NCBI RefSeq assembly: GCF_016859285.1
Contig: NC_053417.1
Location: 13,021,206-13,085,205, forward strand
Source of the DNA: Xiphias gladius
Taxonomy: Eukaryota > Chordata > Actinopteri > Istiophoriformes > Xiphiidae
Direction: 5' to 3'
Length of the DNA stretch: 64,000 bases
Made by a program: the position numbers and the translations under genes. Below the pieces are notes generated by a model. That model saw nothing but the letters and a program-made list of their open reading frames with translations, did not search any database and was not told where the DNA came from. Positions 52,366-64,000 of the stretch are shown piece after piece; position 1 is the stretch's first letter, and each line of letters begins with the position of its first letter.

Positions 52366-55300
52366 AGAAGTAAGGAAAATTGCCCTGATGTACGAGTGTA
52401 TTAACTGCCTGTTTGGTATGGCATGCAGCGGGAATGAGGGAAGTATGACTGTAAAGGCATTTCAGCTACATCAAGATGCTTAAAATGTCTTTATGCACAC
52501 TGCAATTAGGATGCATCCATCCTTTGTTGTCTTCATAATGTCACATGTAATGCTGAGTGAATCAGTGAAGCATCACCAAGGGTGGCTAGTCAAAATCCTG
52601 CCATGCCTTGCCACGTCCTTCATATACCAACAAAAGATATATGGGGCATATTTCACAACTCCATGAGCTCAGAGTCCTTTGGAGCAGCCAGTACATAAAT
52701 CCAGATCTGGTGCAGATTTATGAGAGACACAGAACAGCTGTAGACAGAATGGGCGGTATGCCAAAGGAAAGAGTGAGACAGAAGAATAGAGATGAAGAAA
52801 AGAAAAGGGTCTATTTTTAATCTGCCTTTATGACGCTTAACTTTTACTGTTTTAATGGACTATGCCCACACACTCACATTGCAGATCCAGTCTCAAGGCT
52901 TTGAAAGCCACAGACAGAGCGAGTGAAGCTTTGTGTTGTACCCTCATGAAGGACAATCTCTTCAGTGCTGTGGGGATTGTTCCTTAGAGAGGTGAGAAGA
53001 TAATGGGAAAGTGATGCTGGCAGCTGTTTGTTACTTCTTTTCACCAGCACTTTAATTCATTGTCACCTGACACGACTCAACGGGCATTTGTTCGAAAAAA
53101 AATACAATTTCATATAAGAGATGATGCAGTTTTATCCCTAACATGCTGGGCTTTTAGATTTAGTATGATATTTTGAAATAAATTTTAATAGAAGCAAAAA
53201 CATAAGAAGCAACAAAAGATTACCAAAAAAACTGAGTTTGTAAACTGTGTATTTTAACGTCATGTTTTGACCATTCAGGAATATTCACATAACTTAAGAG
53301 TTAAAGGTATAGTTTAAATATTAGTGCAGTGCTGTTTTGATACTCTATAGTTTAATTCATAAGCCTATTTAACCCTTGTAATGACAAACATGACCCCCTT
53401 AACAACAGACTTGTAAATCATCTTTTGAGTGAGCAGCAGGTCCCACTCCTGTGTGTTGACTATGGTTGGTGGAGCAATCATTTTGTTTAAATTTGGATCA
53501 CAGACTGTGCCTTCATTGTTTCTTTAACCTTTATTTAACTGGGGTAGTTTCTCTGAAAACAATACTTTCTTTTTTAGGACTGCCCTACTCAATATACACT
53601 CACACTAAGAATCGGGCACAGTCTGATCACGTCGACAGCTGAGCAGCTCTAATGAGTAGCTGGTGTTATGTGCCTTGCTCAAGGCTACTTAAGCAGTTTA
53701 TCCCGCTAGTCAGGGAATCCAGACTTGGCGAGCAGCGTCTGGCCAACGTTGCTTGCCTAAGTCTAACCTACATTTCCCCCAAAATGTTGGCCGAATAAAC
53801 AACAGTAAATTAGTGGAACCAAAAATGAAACCCTTATTGAAACCTCAGAGAAGTAAGCAATGCTTTCAGCTCTATAAGCAGCACAGCAGCAGTGAAAATA
53901 TCCCTGGCTTTGCCCAATTACCACTTCCAGGACATGAACCACAGCATTGCCATTGCTGAGCCCAGGTGATGAATAAAAGATAGTCTGGCTAAATTGATGT
54001 GCCAAAGTAGTCCATGGTAGCACAGTGGGATGATAAAACCACAAGAGATGGTGATAGATGCATCTAGCTGAGGAAGAAAAGAGGTTTTCTGATGAGTGTT
54101 AAAAACATAACGGCATGCTAATAGCCACTTCCCTTGGGGAGTCTGTGTGGTGGTGAAAAACTGGTTTGGATACAGGTAACTGTGCTCATATTAGTGAGAA
54201 AAATATGACAAACAACATACAGGAACATAATTAAATGCTTCTTTCTATTACTTTATGTTCATCTCTCTCTGGTGTTTCATTTGGCATATTTCTAAGCAAT
54301 TAGGTGGATTAAACGAGCTAAACCACTGAAGTGTAGTAGGCAGCAAGTTGTTAACCCAAATGTCAGTAACTGTCTGTTGTGAATTCATAATGAATATCAT
54401 TTTAAAGTATTATGAGTGCCACCAGTTGTCAAAAGTAAACTGAGACTAGGCGATATCCAGAAATGTATTGTCTACTAGACAGTAGCTTTTACATTGAAAA
54501 AGTCTCCTACTTTTCCTATGGTGACAGAATATAACTACACTGCTAAATGTCACAGGAAGAAACAGCAGGAGACAGAAAAAGCATCACCCCTACCTGTTTC
54601 AGTGGCAGCAGCATGAACTCTTCTGTCTTGGACACCTCTACAAAGTGCTGCAGGACATACTTGTGTGCCGACTTCAGCAGGTCACTGCAGGAGTGCGTGT
54701 CAGCGAAGCCTCGGATGCCCAGGCAGTTGGAGGGGTCCAGCTGGCTGAGGAGGAACTTACAGCAGGCGTCCCGCACCCCGTTGAGCTGCAGCAGGCTCGC
54801 TGCTGGGAGCAACGTCTAGCAATTACAGGTGGAAATATCCTGTGAGTCTGTTGTCTCTTTTTGCCTTTTATGATGAATAGGGGGCCAAATCCAAAGTCTA
54901 ATTTAAAGGTTTTGTCTGGAAATCTGAAATCTTCTACGTTACCTGCACATTGCCTTCCCCGACCACAATCTCGGCCGTATAGGCGTACTGGACTAGCTGT
55001 TCCAAAGCCTGAGGGTCGATGTCATGAAGGGTCACGTGGGTCTGCCGACTTTCCGACATCTCATCTGCATGACCGTACAGAACAAGAGCTATTACATTTT
55101 TCCTAAAAGTTATAAGAATGAAGTGGAAGTTTTTGAAATTCCTGAATATATACAGTCTTGCGCAATGTGGGTGTTCCTGCAGAACAATGCGTCAGGAGGT
55201 TTCACATCAGCAGTCAAATGTTTCATCTCCTATTAGTTTGAAGAAATCACAAACACAGTATCCGCAGGGGAGCTTTGATTTTGCTGTTTAGATGATCATG

Positions 55301-55954
55301 AAAGATCAGCAGTTTCCGTTAAATTGGGCCAATTAGTGACTGGGTCAGACAAGAGGAAGCCTAGCAGCTGAGTCTCAAAACCAGACAACAAACTGTCTGG
55401 AGACACACTGTACCCTTACAAAGGTCTAGGAATCGGGAGGAAATCTGAGACAAACGCACACCTCATGTGACCACCTGTGCCCAAGACAGGAAGAGGAGGA
55501 AGGAAGTGGTAATGCTGAAAGGATGAGGTGATGTTCACTGCACACAAAAGTTGTTATGTCATCAAACTATGAGCAACAGAGCAAAATGATGCGCAGTTTC
55601 ATGTCAGAGTTTAAAATGTCTGAGGCATGCAACATGCTTGGCGTCACGGATTTCAGAGATAAAAGCACAAAGTGAAGTGGAAACAGGCAGCGTGTATAAG
55701 AGTAAATCAGACAAGACAGGACAACATGGACTGAACTTACTGGTAAACATAGCGTGGAAGTAGGGGCTGCAGGATGCTAGCACCACTTTGTGCGCCTTGA
55801 TTTCTTTGTTCGAGACATGGAGCACAATGTCACACAGCAGGCCTCGCTGTCGCATCCTGTTCATGGACACGAAAGAGTCGTGGTAGTGGCGCTTGGAGTT
55901 GTGTGAGATGCTGTGGCCATCGCGGTTGAGCAGCTGCATGCCCCCTTCCATCAT
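46553..55954 (-). CDS. klhl17: KLHL17 (Kelch-like 17, actinfilin)
   Basis: KLHL17 is a neuronal actin-binding substrate adaptor for Cullin-3 ubiquitin ligase, reported to target the kainate receptor subunit GluK2. Eleven coding exons, 5' to 3': 55741-55954, 54943-55064, 54594-54815, 51406-51522, 51044-51257, 50176-50320, 49633-49800, 49396-49484, 49156-49229, 48828-49009, 46553-46781. Phases agree and the total is 1776 bases, 591 residues (human 642, longer at the N-terminus). The BTB domain spans about residues 30-135 ([25 protein letters not shown]). BACK spans about 145-245 ([18 protein letters not shown]). Six Kelch blades with GG motifs span about 290-591 (AVGGG, YAVGGYD, YAAGGYD, YAVGGYD, YVAGGND, YAVGGND). 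The C-terminus [20 protein letters not shown] appears identical to human. The start MMEGG has a good context (GGCACCATGATGG). No in-frame upstream ATG was seen in this exon or in the candidate 5' exon. Confidence 0.96.
48195..48345 (+). mobile_element. tRNA-derived SINE in klhl17 last intron
   Basis: TCCTGATGGCCCAGTTGGCT followed by AAGGTGTG resembles a tRNA A-box. The diverged B-box region CCCTGGATCCACCCCAGGTT follows, then a pyrimidine stretch (TTTTCTCTGTCTCTCTC) and an A-rich end AACAAATGCAAAAAAAA. This order matches an abundant teleost SINE that begins 'gtcctggtggcccagtggctaaggc' and ends in a CT-rich tract plus poly-A. It lies antisense within the last klhl17 intron (46782-48827). Confidence 0.65.
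51026..51043 (-). other. klhl17: Possible alternative donor extension of klhl17 exon 5
   Basis: The conserved donor is GTTG|GTCAGT (exon end 51044). A second donor, GAAG|GTACCC, lies 18 bases further on (exon end 51026) in the same phase. Its use would insert QCTPEG between AVG and GGSLFAIHG. The family sequence [12 protein letters not shown] favours the first site. Confidence 0.35.
52321..52364. repeat. klhl17: (TG)22 microsatellite in klhl17 intron 3
   Basis: An uninterrupted TG run lies in the 3.07 kb intron between coding exons 3 and 4 (51523-54593). The rest of that intron shows no coding resemblance. Confidence 0.97.
53620..53725 (+). repeat. Possible dispersed repeat fragment
   Basis: TGTGCCTTGCTCAAGGCTAC resembles a segment 'gtgccttgctcaagggcact' that recurs in teleost dispersed repeats. 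It sits in klhl17 intron 3. Extent and family are uncertain. Confidence 0.3.
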
Positions 55955-56436
55955 GGTGCCTGATGTGGCGGTCGCGGGCTCTTGCCTGGGCCACACTCTG
56001 GGCAACTGAAACCCCCAGAAAACTTTTGTAATGTAGGTAATACCAACATCATTATCGTATAAAAATGTCTTTTGTCTTCAGAAAAGTCTTCCACCTGCAA
56101 GAGCTTAGTTTATTCGACGGGTGTCCTGAGCAATCATTGTACCTACCGTTACTGTTATAGCACCCATCTTGACAGCTAAGACAGGCGGCCCACCACCATG
56201 ACAGAGATATCAGTACCATTACAAAGTGTATTAGGTTGGCCGGCCTGAATATTTAACATTCAGTGTCAAGACTGATTAAATCTCATTATGACAATAGAGA
56301 GAGTGTCAAAAGATGGGCATTATTACTTAAAGTGGAATCAAATCAATGCAGGCTTCTCATCCATTTGACTGTCTAGTTTTATGTAATTGCAAAGACTCCT
56401 GACTAGCAAGTTTAATTGCACCAGAATTAGCTGTAA

Positions 56437-56453
56437 CCCCCCCCCCCCCCCCC
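56437..56453. repeat. C17 homopolymer
   Basis: Seventeen C in a row lie upstream of klhl17 coding exon 1, within its probable first intron. Runs of this length are hard to sequence and may differ between individuals. Confidence 0.95.
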
Positions 56454-57829
56454 GCAAGCTGCAGCTTTGGGTAAGCAGGGTGGGAGGAGAGAAGGATGTA
56501 GCCTGAGTTAGTCTTTTCCTTTGTACTCTCAGCTGCCCAGCTCTCTTGAATGGAGAACACATTTCAGAAGGTTGCATAACCATCATCACACGGCATCTTA
56601 GAAGTCGTTTTCTGACGAATATTTAGGATGCCCTAAGGCAAACTGCTGTACGAGGTAAACCCAGCTACAGCTAAACCAGAAACATCACAGGCCTTAAATA
56701 CACTTTGGGAAGAAAACATTTTCACTCAAATATACTGAATTTGATGTACTGATACCTTACAAGGGTAGAAAAATAGGCAGTGAAGAACCTGACAGGGTTT
56801 AAACTCCAAACTTCTCTTTCTGGAGAGTTCCCAAATAGATGTTTAAAATATCCTTCACTGGGTAAATAAAGAGAATTACCATTATAATTATTCATTAAGA
56901 CATTGTAATAATTACTTAGACATATAATTATCATACCACATGGCCTGATTATATCCGACAGTGTGATGTAGGTAAATATTGTCCTTTAGTTATACTTTAT
57001 TTTCATAATTCATTTTTCATCTTTTTAAATGTAAAGAGTAGTTTCTGTGACAATAACACAATCTTAAGAAATTAGAGCAAATAAACAGCCACTACAATCT
57101 CATGAGGGAGGAATATTGATAAGTCTAAAGTCTAAGAAATGCAACGCTCAAGGCTGAAACAAAACAACACATTATTGATTCTGATTAAGTTAAGTTTCTC
57201 ATGTCTCTCCAGTCAAATACACAATTCACCGAGGATCAGTGCATCATAATGATGCTGTCGTCTGTTCAGAGGCACTCTTTCCATTAAATACTCTGCACCG
57301 TCCCACTGAGAACAATCTCAAATGTCATCACAGCTGCCTGGCGACTAGCTTTGGGACCCATTCTCCAAAACACAATAGACCACAAAAACACACCGAACAT
57401 GTTCCACTACGTGCGAGCAATCTACTCTCACGCGCACTGGAATAACACGAGACAATGCTGCAAATTGAGACAGGGATGGACAGGAGGTTGGGGCAAACGT
57501 GACGACACAGTTGCCACAGTTAAAACTAACAGAGTAAAGCACTTGTCCTGCTCATCCCAGGCTTGTCTCTTGAAATCTTCCCTCCCCTCAAAACCCCGGC
57601 TGACAACCACGCAACAGCCTCAGAGGCTCATTGGCAAAAACGCACAAGCTTGTTGGATACACAAATGTTGCATTGCAATCTCTTTCGGACAGAAGGATGA
57701 TTCCATTCATATATCAGCCTCCTTGTGTGATCGGAAGAAACCCCAACCCCCACTCCATCTATTTTGAACAGAAGCAGCTATCAGCTGCATGAGCAGCAGC
57801 GGAGAAAATGAATGTGTCATTTCTTTTAC

Positions 57830-58160
57830 CGATGGTCGTGTCGCGAGTATCCTTGGACACAGTGTCTTCCTCGAATTGATGGCAGATAAATCAACAGCTG
57901 TCGCAGTCAGACTGGTTTAAAATTGGTACCAGTGTCTGGCTGTCTGTCCATATTCTGACTCAGGCATACGAAATATGAAGAAAGCCTCTGTTTCTTTCCG
58001 TATGCGGTTGACGTCGATGAAAAAAAAACAAAAAACTGCATGAAAGCTGACATCGGTTTTTTAAGGTGGAGCGACAAACTGCCGGAGGTGAAAGCAGCAC
58101 CGCTGCTTATGCTGTTGCAATATGATACCGTGGGAAGGCAGACGCACACATAAAAGACAC
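57830..58160 (-). other. klhl17: Candidate non-coding exon 1 of klhl17
   Basis: A minus-strand donor ACCATCG|GTAAAAG lies at 57830/57829, and the acceptor before the coding exon is GGGTTTCAG at 56006. When the two are joined, the frame upstream of MMEGG has no ATG before an in-frame stop, which supports MMEGG as the start. The upstream limit and transcription start are guesses. Confidence 0.35.
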
Positions 58161-59081
58161 AGGAAGTTCTTTCTTAGACGCAACTGTCAACTGTTTACAA
58201 TGATTGTTCGATTATGATTCGACGAGACACATGCGACCTTAAGTGCCTCCTTTTTTGTCTGGTCAGAGTCCGGAAGTGCATTCGATAAATATTTCAACGC
58301 TACCGCGAAAGGCGGGGGTTTTGCTTGGAGGCACCATGATTGGCCAGGACCTGAACCATCTCCGGCTTCGGTTAGCCTGGACGACGAAATCAAACAAACA
58401 GCGACCAACTCATTAACTCACTGTTCAATAATGTATAGATCCTATTACTCTTTTCCATCTTGAAGGCTGCATACAAGTGGAAACTATGTATTTATCATTT
58501 TCCATTAAAATAAAATAAAAGTCATTGCTGTTTAAGTATGGGCTAACTAGATTAGCTAACGTTAGTTCTGCCTAACAGACGAATTAAAACCAGCACTCAC
58601 CACCAACCGTCGTCGGTCTTGATGTGACAGCAGGGAGTTTTTCCTGTTTGTAAGCCTGCCAAGTTTTGTAGTTGTATAACGTAACGGACAAAAACATTAA
58701 AAGGAAAATGTGCCTCTGCGGGTCTCCGGTGCAGCTGATCATTTAATTTAAACCTCACGTGTAGCATCAAAACACTGCTTGTTCTTGTATGCACAGCTTT
58801 TGACAGTGCAAATTCGAGGTTGGTGTGCTCGCCGACCTTTTTTTTATAATGCTGATTTGAATACTTGTTAATTCTGAGCGAAGTCAGTGCTTTCATTTAT
58901 TATCATTAAAGCCAAAAGATGCCTGCAGTGTTGGACTAAAAGAATTATGATTGTTTTATTATGTTTGTAAACCAAGTACTTTACGGCGCTCTTTACCCAT
59001 GAACCATAAAACCAATTCCTTCGTTTTGTACCGGGGCATTGTGGGTACTGAAGTTTGGTGGTGTCACATTTTAGATCCAGC
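58161..59081. promoter_or_regulatory. Shared head-to-head promoter region of klhl17 and noc2l
   Basis: klhl17 runs left and noc2l right from this roughly 0.9 kb interval, the same divergent arrangement as in mammals. The side near noc2l contains GCATTGTGGGTACTGAAGT (59036-59054), which matches about 15 of 19 positions of the ZNF143/THAP11 promoter motif GCATTCTGGGAATTGTAGT. No coding frame in the interval resembles a known protein. Confidence 0.5.
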
Positions 59082-59984
59082 ATGGCAGGGAAACAGAAAA
59101 GGTATGTGGACATTTCCTTTACTATATGCTGTTTAATAAAAGTTTTAACGGCAAATTCGTGTTGCTTTCATAAGTGTAACTGGTGTCAATCCAGAGGGTG
59201 AATTTGTGGAGTTCGATAGACTCGTTTTAGTTAGCTTACATGGTTTGCGATAGTGTCTTAGCCACCCATGCTGTTAACGTTAGCGTAGTATTGGGGGTTC
59301 TTGTAAGCAGACAGCTTAAATCAGCGTTCATTCTGTTTTTGTTTTCGTTGGAAACTCACTTTACAAGAATATAAACTGGAGATATTTGGCTTACTAACAG
59401 ACGGCTAAACTCCAGAGGGTTAGAATTAACGCTGTGAACTGTGGATCATATAGAGTTCCCCCTCACATGTAGGCCAACTTGCTTCAACAGCTGAATTTTG
59501 TCCCCCTTGTAGAAAATTAGAAGACCTCAGTTTGGATGAGTTCCTGCTCTCAGGTTTTGACTCTGCCGGTGAAGGTGAATCTGAGGAAGACACTCCCAAA
59601 CAGAATGGACTCAAGAAAAAGAACAAGCAGAAAGATTTGAACTCTGCAGCTCCCCAGACGTAAGTCACACATTCTGTGTCACTGTTGTAATGCTACTTAA
59701 AACATCATAGCCTCTCGGGGACAGACAAACATCTTTTTCGTGTTTATTTTTCTCTATAGTGATGAAAAAAAGAAAGGTAAGGCCTCTGAGCACAAGGAGC
59801 AGCTTTCCAGGTTAAAGAATAAAGATCCCGAGTTCTACAAGTTTCTGCAAGAGAACGACAAAACGCTCCTAAACTTTGACGACGCAGACAGCTCTGAGGA
59901 GGAGGATGAGAAAAAGTACCACAGATTGCCATCCACACTGGAGGTAGGGCAGCTGCTGGCGTGAGAGAGAGAGAGAGAGTGAGA

Positions 59985-60051
<67 letters not shown>

Positions 60052-63000
60052 CATAATAAGCTTTTATTCCAAAAGAAAGTTCTTCACACTGGCTGTTTTA
60101 CATGTAGGAGGCCAGCTCTGGTGAGGACGATGACGATGAGGAGGGTCAGAAAGGTTCGAAGAAATCCAAGAAATCAGTGGAGACCATCAAAGTCACAGAC
60201 AAAATGATTGAGGCCTGGAAAGCTGCTATGAGGAAGGAACCCACATCCCGTCTCTTCAGAGAAGTCACCCAGGCCTTTAAGGCCGCTGTAGCTACTACCA
60301 AGGGTGAAGGAGGGGGTCAGTGTCGATACAAAGTGGCGGACAGTTCAGGTAGGACACGACGTTAAATGCAGATATGAGCATTCAAGCTGTACCATGTTGA
60401 TGGAAAAATGACATTGTCATTATTAATGCTGAGTGTTGCAGTCAAAATTCTAAATTGAATTATATTTGAACACAACTTGTCAGTGTTTTAAAATGTAATC
60501 CTGAAATGCTGTCAGTAACATTTCACAAAACAACAAGGGGACAAAGTTACTGTACATGTTTAATTATATTGGGTTTCATTTATGGTGTGGACTTACAATA
60601 TCGACAATTATACACAGTCCAATAACCAGCAAAACTGACTACACAGTATTTTAGGCATATTGCCAAACCCTTATCTCTGTATAATTGAATGTTTCATGTT
60701 TCCAGTTGGGCTGGGTGTAGGCCTTTTTTTTTTTTTAAAAAGCAGACATTTTGATTTGTCACAAAAGAAAATACACTGGTGTTACTACTCTGTTCTGTTC
60801 GAGTGCTCCAGTAAGCCACGACAGTGTGAGATAGCATTCACAACACCGTTATAGCAATCATTAATTTTATCATTTACACATTGTGCTTTACCTACTCAGA
60901 AATGTCTTCTGAGAGCAAGGCTTATTGTTTGAAAGTTTTAGATACTAGAGCGGCTGCAATACCTGAGGTTTGACCAATACCAGAGTTTTGTTTTGTTTTT
61001 CTTCTACCCTATGATACCTTATGTTTTTGAACTATACCGTTGGCTAAATAAAATGTTGAAAAATCTGAACAATATTTAATCAAATCATATGTGAGCAGAG
61101 AATGAGTAAACATTATAATGAACCTGGTCAGACTTCCAGTAGCAGCTTTCAGCACTTGACAGTGGAGCTGAAATGGTGGTAGTTTAGCCCTACTGTACTG
61201 TTTTTGCTAATCGCTCAGGTACCAAAAATGTGTTAAGGTTAAATACCTACCCCGTATTTCAGTCACATTTTCAGGTTACAGATTCAGCATAGACTGAAAT
61301 GTTCTTTAGTAAGCTGTCAAAATGTAGTCCATTGCTGTAATTTTTCAAAAAAGTGTGTGTCTACAGACGCTGCAATCTAGGCAGTAAATATTATAGATAT
61401 GTGTGGGTTCAGTCTGAAAACGGGCATTATGGTGTTGGATACAGTTAGATACATTTTTACTACAGCAAAAATAAGGAGTGTCTGATAGTGTTCCAATAAC
61501 TGAATTTGAACATTGTACACAGTGGATTGTTTGATTTCTCACATTATTGAATCACAAGCCTTGTTATATAATATGTGATATATTTTGTAAGATACAACAC
61601 AACATGATGCACTACTTTTAAATATGCGTAAATAATCCTTTTTCTGTCTGGTCTGCAGTGTTCAACGCCTTGGTGCTGTTCTGTATCAGGGATATTTATA
61701 TTTCCCTGCAGAGGATGCTCAACCTAAAGCCAGAGAAAGACCAGAAAAAGTATGAAGTGGATGGTATACCTGCTGATCTCACCTCTTGTTGACCGTTAAT
61801 GTAGCGCTGGAAAGGTTGGACATTTCTCATTGTGTTTTTCCTTTTTTTTTTGTTCTCAGGTCAGTGCTCCCGTTGTCTAGTCCAAAGTGGCAGAAGAATC
61901 AGATCGACATCAAGATGTATCTCAGTGGAGTAGTTCAGGTTTGTTTTCCTGCTCACTTCAGGTGCCGCTTCTCTGTGTCTCTGTGCTTTCCTCACTTTAA
62001 TTTCTGTGTACTACTGTGATTTAAACATGATATACAGTAGATAAGGTACACAGAGATGTGTTTTTATTGGGGTATTTTAAATGCAGAACAGTTAATTTAC
62101 AACAAAAAGCTGTACTGTACATCTGCAATGACATTTTTTTCCTCTTCATTGTTTTGCATCCTGAAAATATCCCTGTGTTATTCTCTTGTTTTCCTCTAAT
62201 GCCTCTGTTGTCTCCTTCTTCACCTGTAGCTGTTATCCTGTCTAACAGAGGCTACAGTCATCAGCGCTGTCCTGCGGCATGCCAACCAGCTCGTACCTTA
62301 TTACCTTTGTCTACCCAAACAGTGTCGGCACCTGGTAAAGGTAGGACATAAGTCACCAAAGGAAAGCATGGAATGTGACTCTACGGGTTATCGCCTTTTT
62401 GATGTGTTTTTCTTTCTTTTTTTTTTAAATTTCCCTTACATTTTTGTATCTAGCAACTGATGAAGCAGTGGAGCACAGGGGAGGAAACAAGTCGGGTTCT
62501 CGCCTTCCTGGCCCTCAACAAAATCTGCCGACAAAAGCAGGAAACATATCTTAACCCTATTCTCAAGGTGAGCTAAATGGAAAGTAAATCAGGAATCAAG
62601 GGGGTACGCAGCAAACCTAGATGTAAAATACACTACAACAGGGATTATGTTGATAGTACTCGCCTTTTAAAAGATCATGTTACCATGGCGGAGAGTTAAT
62701 CCTCTATATTTTAGCATTCTTTTTCATTTGGTTTTATTTACAATCCCTTAAAACCACATCAAGCCTATATAACCAGTGCCAAGTTATATTGATTCTGTAT
62801 ATTGATCTCTTCTCCTCATGGTGTTTTTATTTCTATTTTGCAGCAAATGTACATTTCGTATGTACAAAACTGCAAGTTCACGTCTCCCAATGCACTGCCC
62901 ATGATCAACTTCATGCAGCGAACTCTAACAGAGATGTACTCCCTGGACACACAGGCCACGTACCAGCACGCCTTCATCTACATCCGACAGCTGGCCATCC

Positions 63001-63593
63001 ATCTCAGAAACGCCATGACCATGAAGAAAAAGGTTGGTTTTTGAACATGTGCTCAGGGAGATGGTCTGCTTTTGTGCTTTTACAGCTTTGCGCCGACAGA
63101 CATACAATGCTCTCCTAGATGGAACGTATAAAGATATACACAGACTGTTTTGCCACTTTATGATGACTGATTTTTAAGGATAATTCTCATGTTTTTTCCT
63201 TTGATTAAATTTGATTTAAACATCTAATGTATAAACTTAGCTAAGAGGACAAAGCTACTTTCTAGTATGTTTCATGCACACCACCCTGATGTTTTTGACT
63301 TTTTTGCCTGCTTGTTGTTCTCATTAGCACGGGACATTGCGAAAATGAGCACATAACTGAATGAACTTTAAGAGTTCAGTTCTTACATTCTTATTGGTGC
63401 TAATTTTAAGCACCTGTAATTAGATACTGACTCTGCTTGTGGGTGTTTTGTAGGAGACATATCAGTCGGTGTATAACTGGCAGTACATCCACTGTCTGTA
63501 CCTCTGGTGTCGCGTCCTCAGCACCTTGCACCCCAGTGATGTTCTCCAACCTCTCATCTATCCACTCTGCCAGGTCATAATTGGCACCATCAA
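59082..63593 (+). CDS. noc2l: NOC2L (nucleolar complex protein 2-like), 5' part, cut by window edge
   Basis: NOC2L acts in the nucleolus and nucleus in 60S ribosomal subunit maturation and is also described as an inhibitor of histone acetyltransferases that binds p53. Ten exons are seen: 59082-59101, 59513-59659, 59760-59943, 60108-60348, 61659-61749, 61860-61938, 62230-62340, 62454-62567, 62844-63032, 63454-63593. Phases agree throughout and they encode the first 438 residues of about 750; the rest lies beyond the right edge. Residues 1-117 include [11 protein letters not shown] and [19 protein letters not shown], matching human VDEFLASGFDS and [19 protein letters not shown], followed by an acidic and lysine-rich segment. 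The Noc2 domain follows ([67 protein letters not shown]). The ATG context is CAGCATGG. Confidence 0.95.
59961..60050. repeat. noc2l: (GA)n(GT)31 compound microsatellite in noc2l intron 3
   Basis: A GA-rich tract at about 59961-59988 passes directly into (GT)31 at 59989-60050. The repeat takes up more than half of a 164-base intron (59944-60107) and begins 17 bases after the donor. Confidence 0.96.
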
Positions 63594-63775
63594 GTGAGTA
63601 TATTTATGTTTATTATATGTGAGTTAATTCTAGTACTACTATAAGTGAATAATCCATTATAGAGTGTTTAATGTTTAAAGCATTTTTGGTCAAGATTTCT
63701 GTGTTTATTATAATTGATATAAATAATTTCAGAGCCATTGTTATAAAGACATTTCATTTATTGTTAAACCTTGGT

Positions 63776-64000
63776 AGAGCTGCGGCTAATAATTATTTTC
63801 ATTATTGATGAATCTATCTACCATTTTCTCAATTAATCAATCAATTGTTTGGCTTATAAAATGTAAGAAAATAGTGGAAAATCTTCAAATTGCCTCTTGG
63901 AAAAAATCCAGTTCAAAACCTGAACATATTTGGTTTACTGTAACGTACAGACAAGAAAAAGCAGCGAATCCTGACTTTTGAATAACTTGACCAATCATAT
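63776..64000 (+). mobile_element. Teleost MITE-like repeat, 5' part, cut by window edge
   Basis: The segment begins AGAGCTGCGGCTAATAATTA and runs through TTTTCATTATTGATGAATCT, TTTTCTCAATTAATCAATCA, TTGTTTGGCTTATAAAATGT and AAGAAAATAGTGG. This matches a very abundant fish repeat of the form 'agggctgcaactaacgattattttcattatcgattaatctg...gtttggtctataaaatgtcagaaaatagtg'. It lies in noc2l intron 10 and continues past the window. Confidence 0.65.

Noticed and set aside
57351..57767. 138-codon plus-strand frame between klhl17 and noc2l
   Set aside because: It lies in the klhl17 first intron, low-complexity and without family resemblance.
59869..60207. Cys/Val and Thr/His rich frames near the noc2l intron 3
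   Set aside because: They arise from the (GT)31 repeat and neighbouring GA tract, not from coding sequence.
1..64000. CRISPR arrays, insertion sequences, operons, riboswitches or phage modules
   Set aside because: The window is vertebrate nuclear DNA with intron-split genes; no direct-repeat arrays or prokaryotic gene organisation were seen.

Overview
The window is vertebrate nuclear DNA, most likely from a percomorph teleost fish. It is AT-rich, with intron-split genes, GT-AG junctions, many (CA/GT)n microsatellites and several degenerate repeats of kinds common in teleosts. No bacterial operons, CRISPR arrays or intact autonomous transposons were seen. All gene names come from recognising protein families by eye; no database search was possible.

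Four genes can be assembled exon by exon. They lie in the order perm1 (+), plekhn1 (-), klhl17 (-), noc2l (+). As I recall it, this is the human 1p36.33 block NOC2L-KLHL17-PLEKHN1-PERM1 read in the opposite direction, so the block is conserved microsynteny. The human neighbours beyond PERM1 (HES4, ISG15, AGRN) were not found in the 14 kb upstream.

Layout: 1-13.9 kb has no recognised gene. It holds a degenerate SINE-like repeat, two copies of one teleost MITE-like repeat in opposite orientation, and a CpG-rich segment near 9.54-9.82 kb that could be an orphan first exon. 14.0-20.8 kb is perm1, a muscle regulator of PGC-1/ERR-driven mitochondrial genes. 22.1-36.1 kb is plekhn1, 16 coding exons, two PH domains and a likely myristoylated N-terminus. 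36.1-44.3 kb is a gene-free spacer with a hAT-like element. 44.35-58.1 kb is klhl17 (actinfilin), with BTB, BACK and six Kelch repeats. 59.08 kb to the right edge is the 5' part of noc2l, which shares a head-to-head promoter region with klhl17.

The strongest anomaly is in perm1. The conserved N-terminal coding segment carries an in-frame TAG at 14786-14788 and a one-base frame break at a C7 run (14950-14956), yet the following 3.7 kb and the two terminal exons are fully open. This is either two assembly errors or a real recent loss of the N-terminus, perhaps rescued by an ATG at 14934 in the shifted frame. Other points worth checking are long CA/GT repeats just downstream of two 5' splice sites, facing polyadenylation signals between perm1 and plekhn1, and an in-frame alternative donor in klhl17. 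I found no convincing undescribed biological system.
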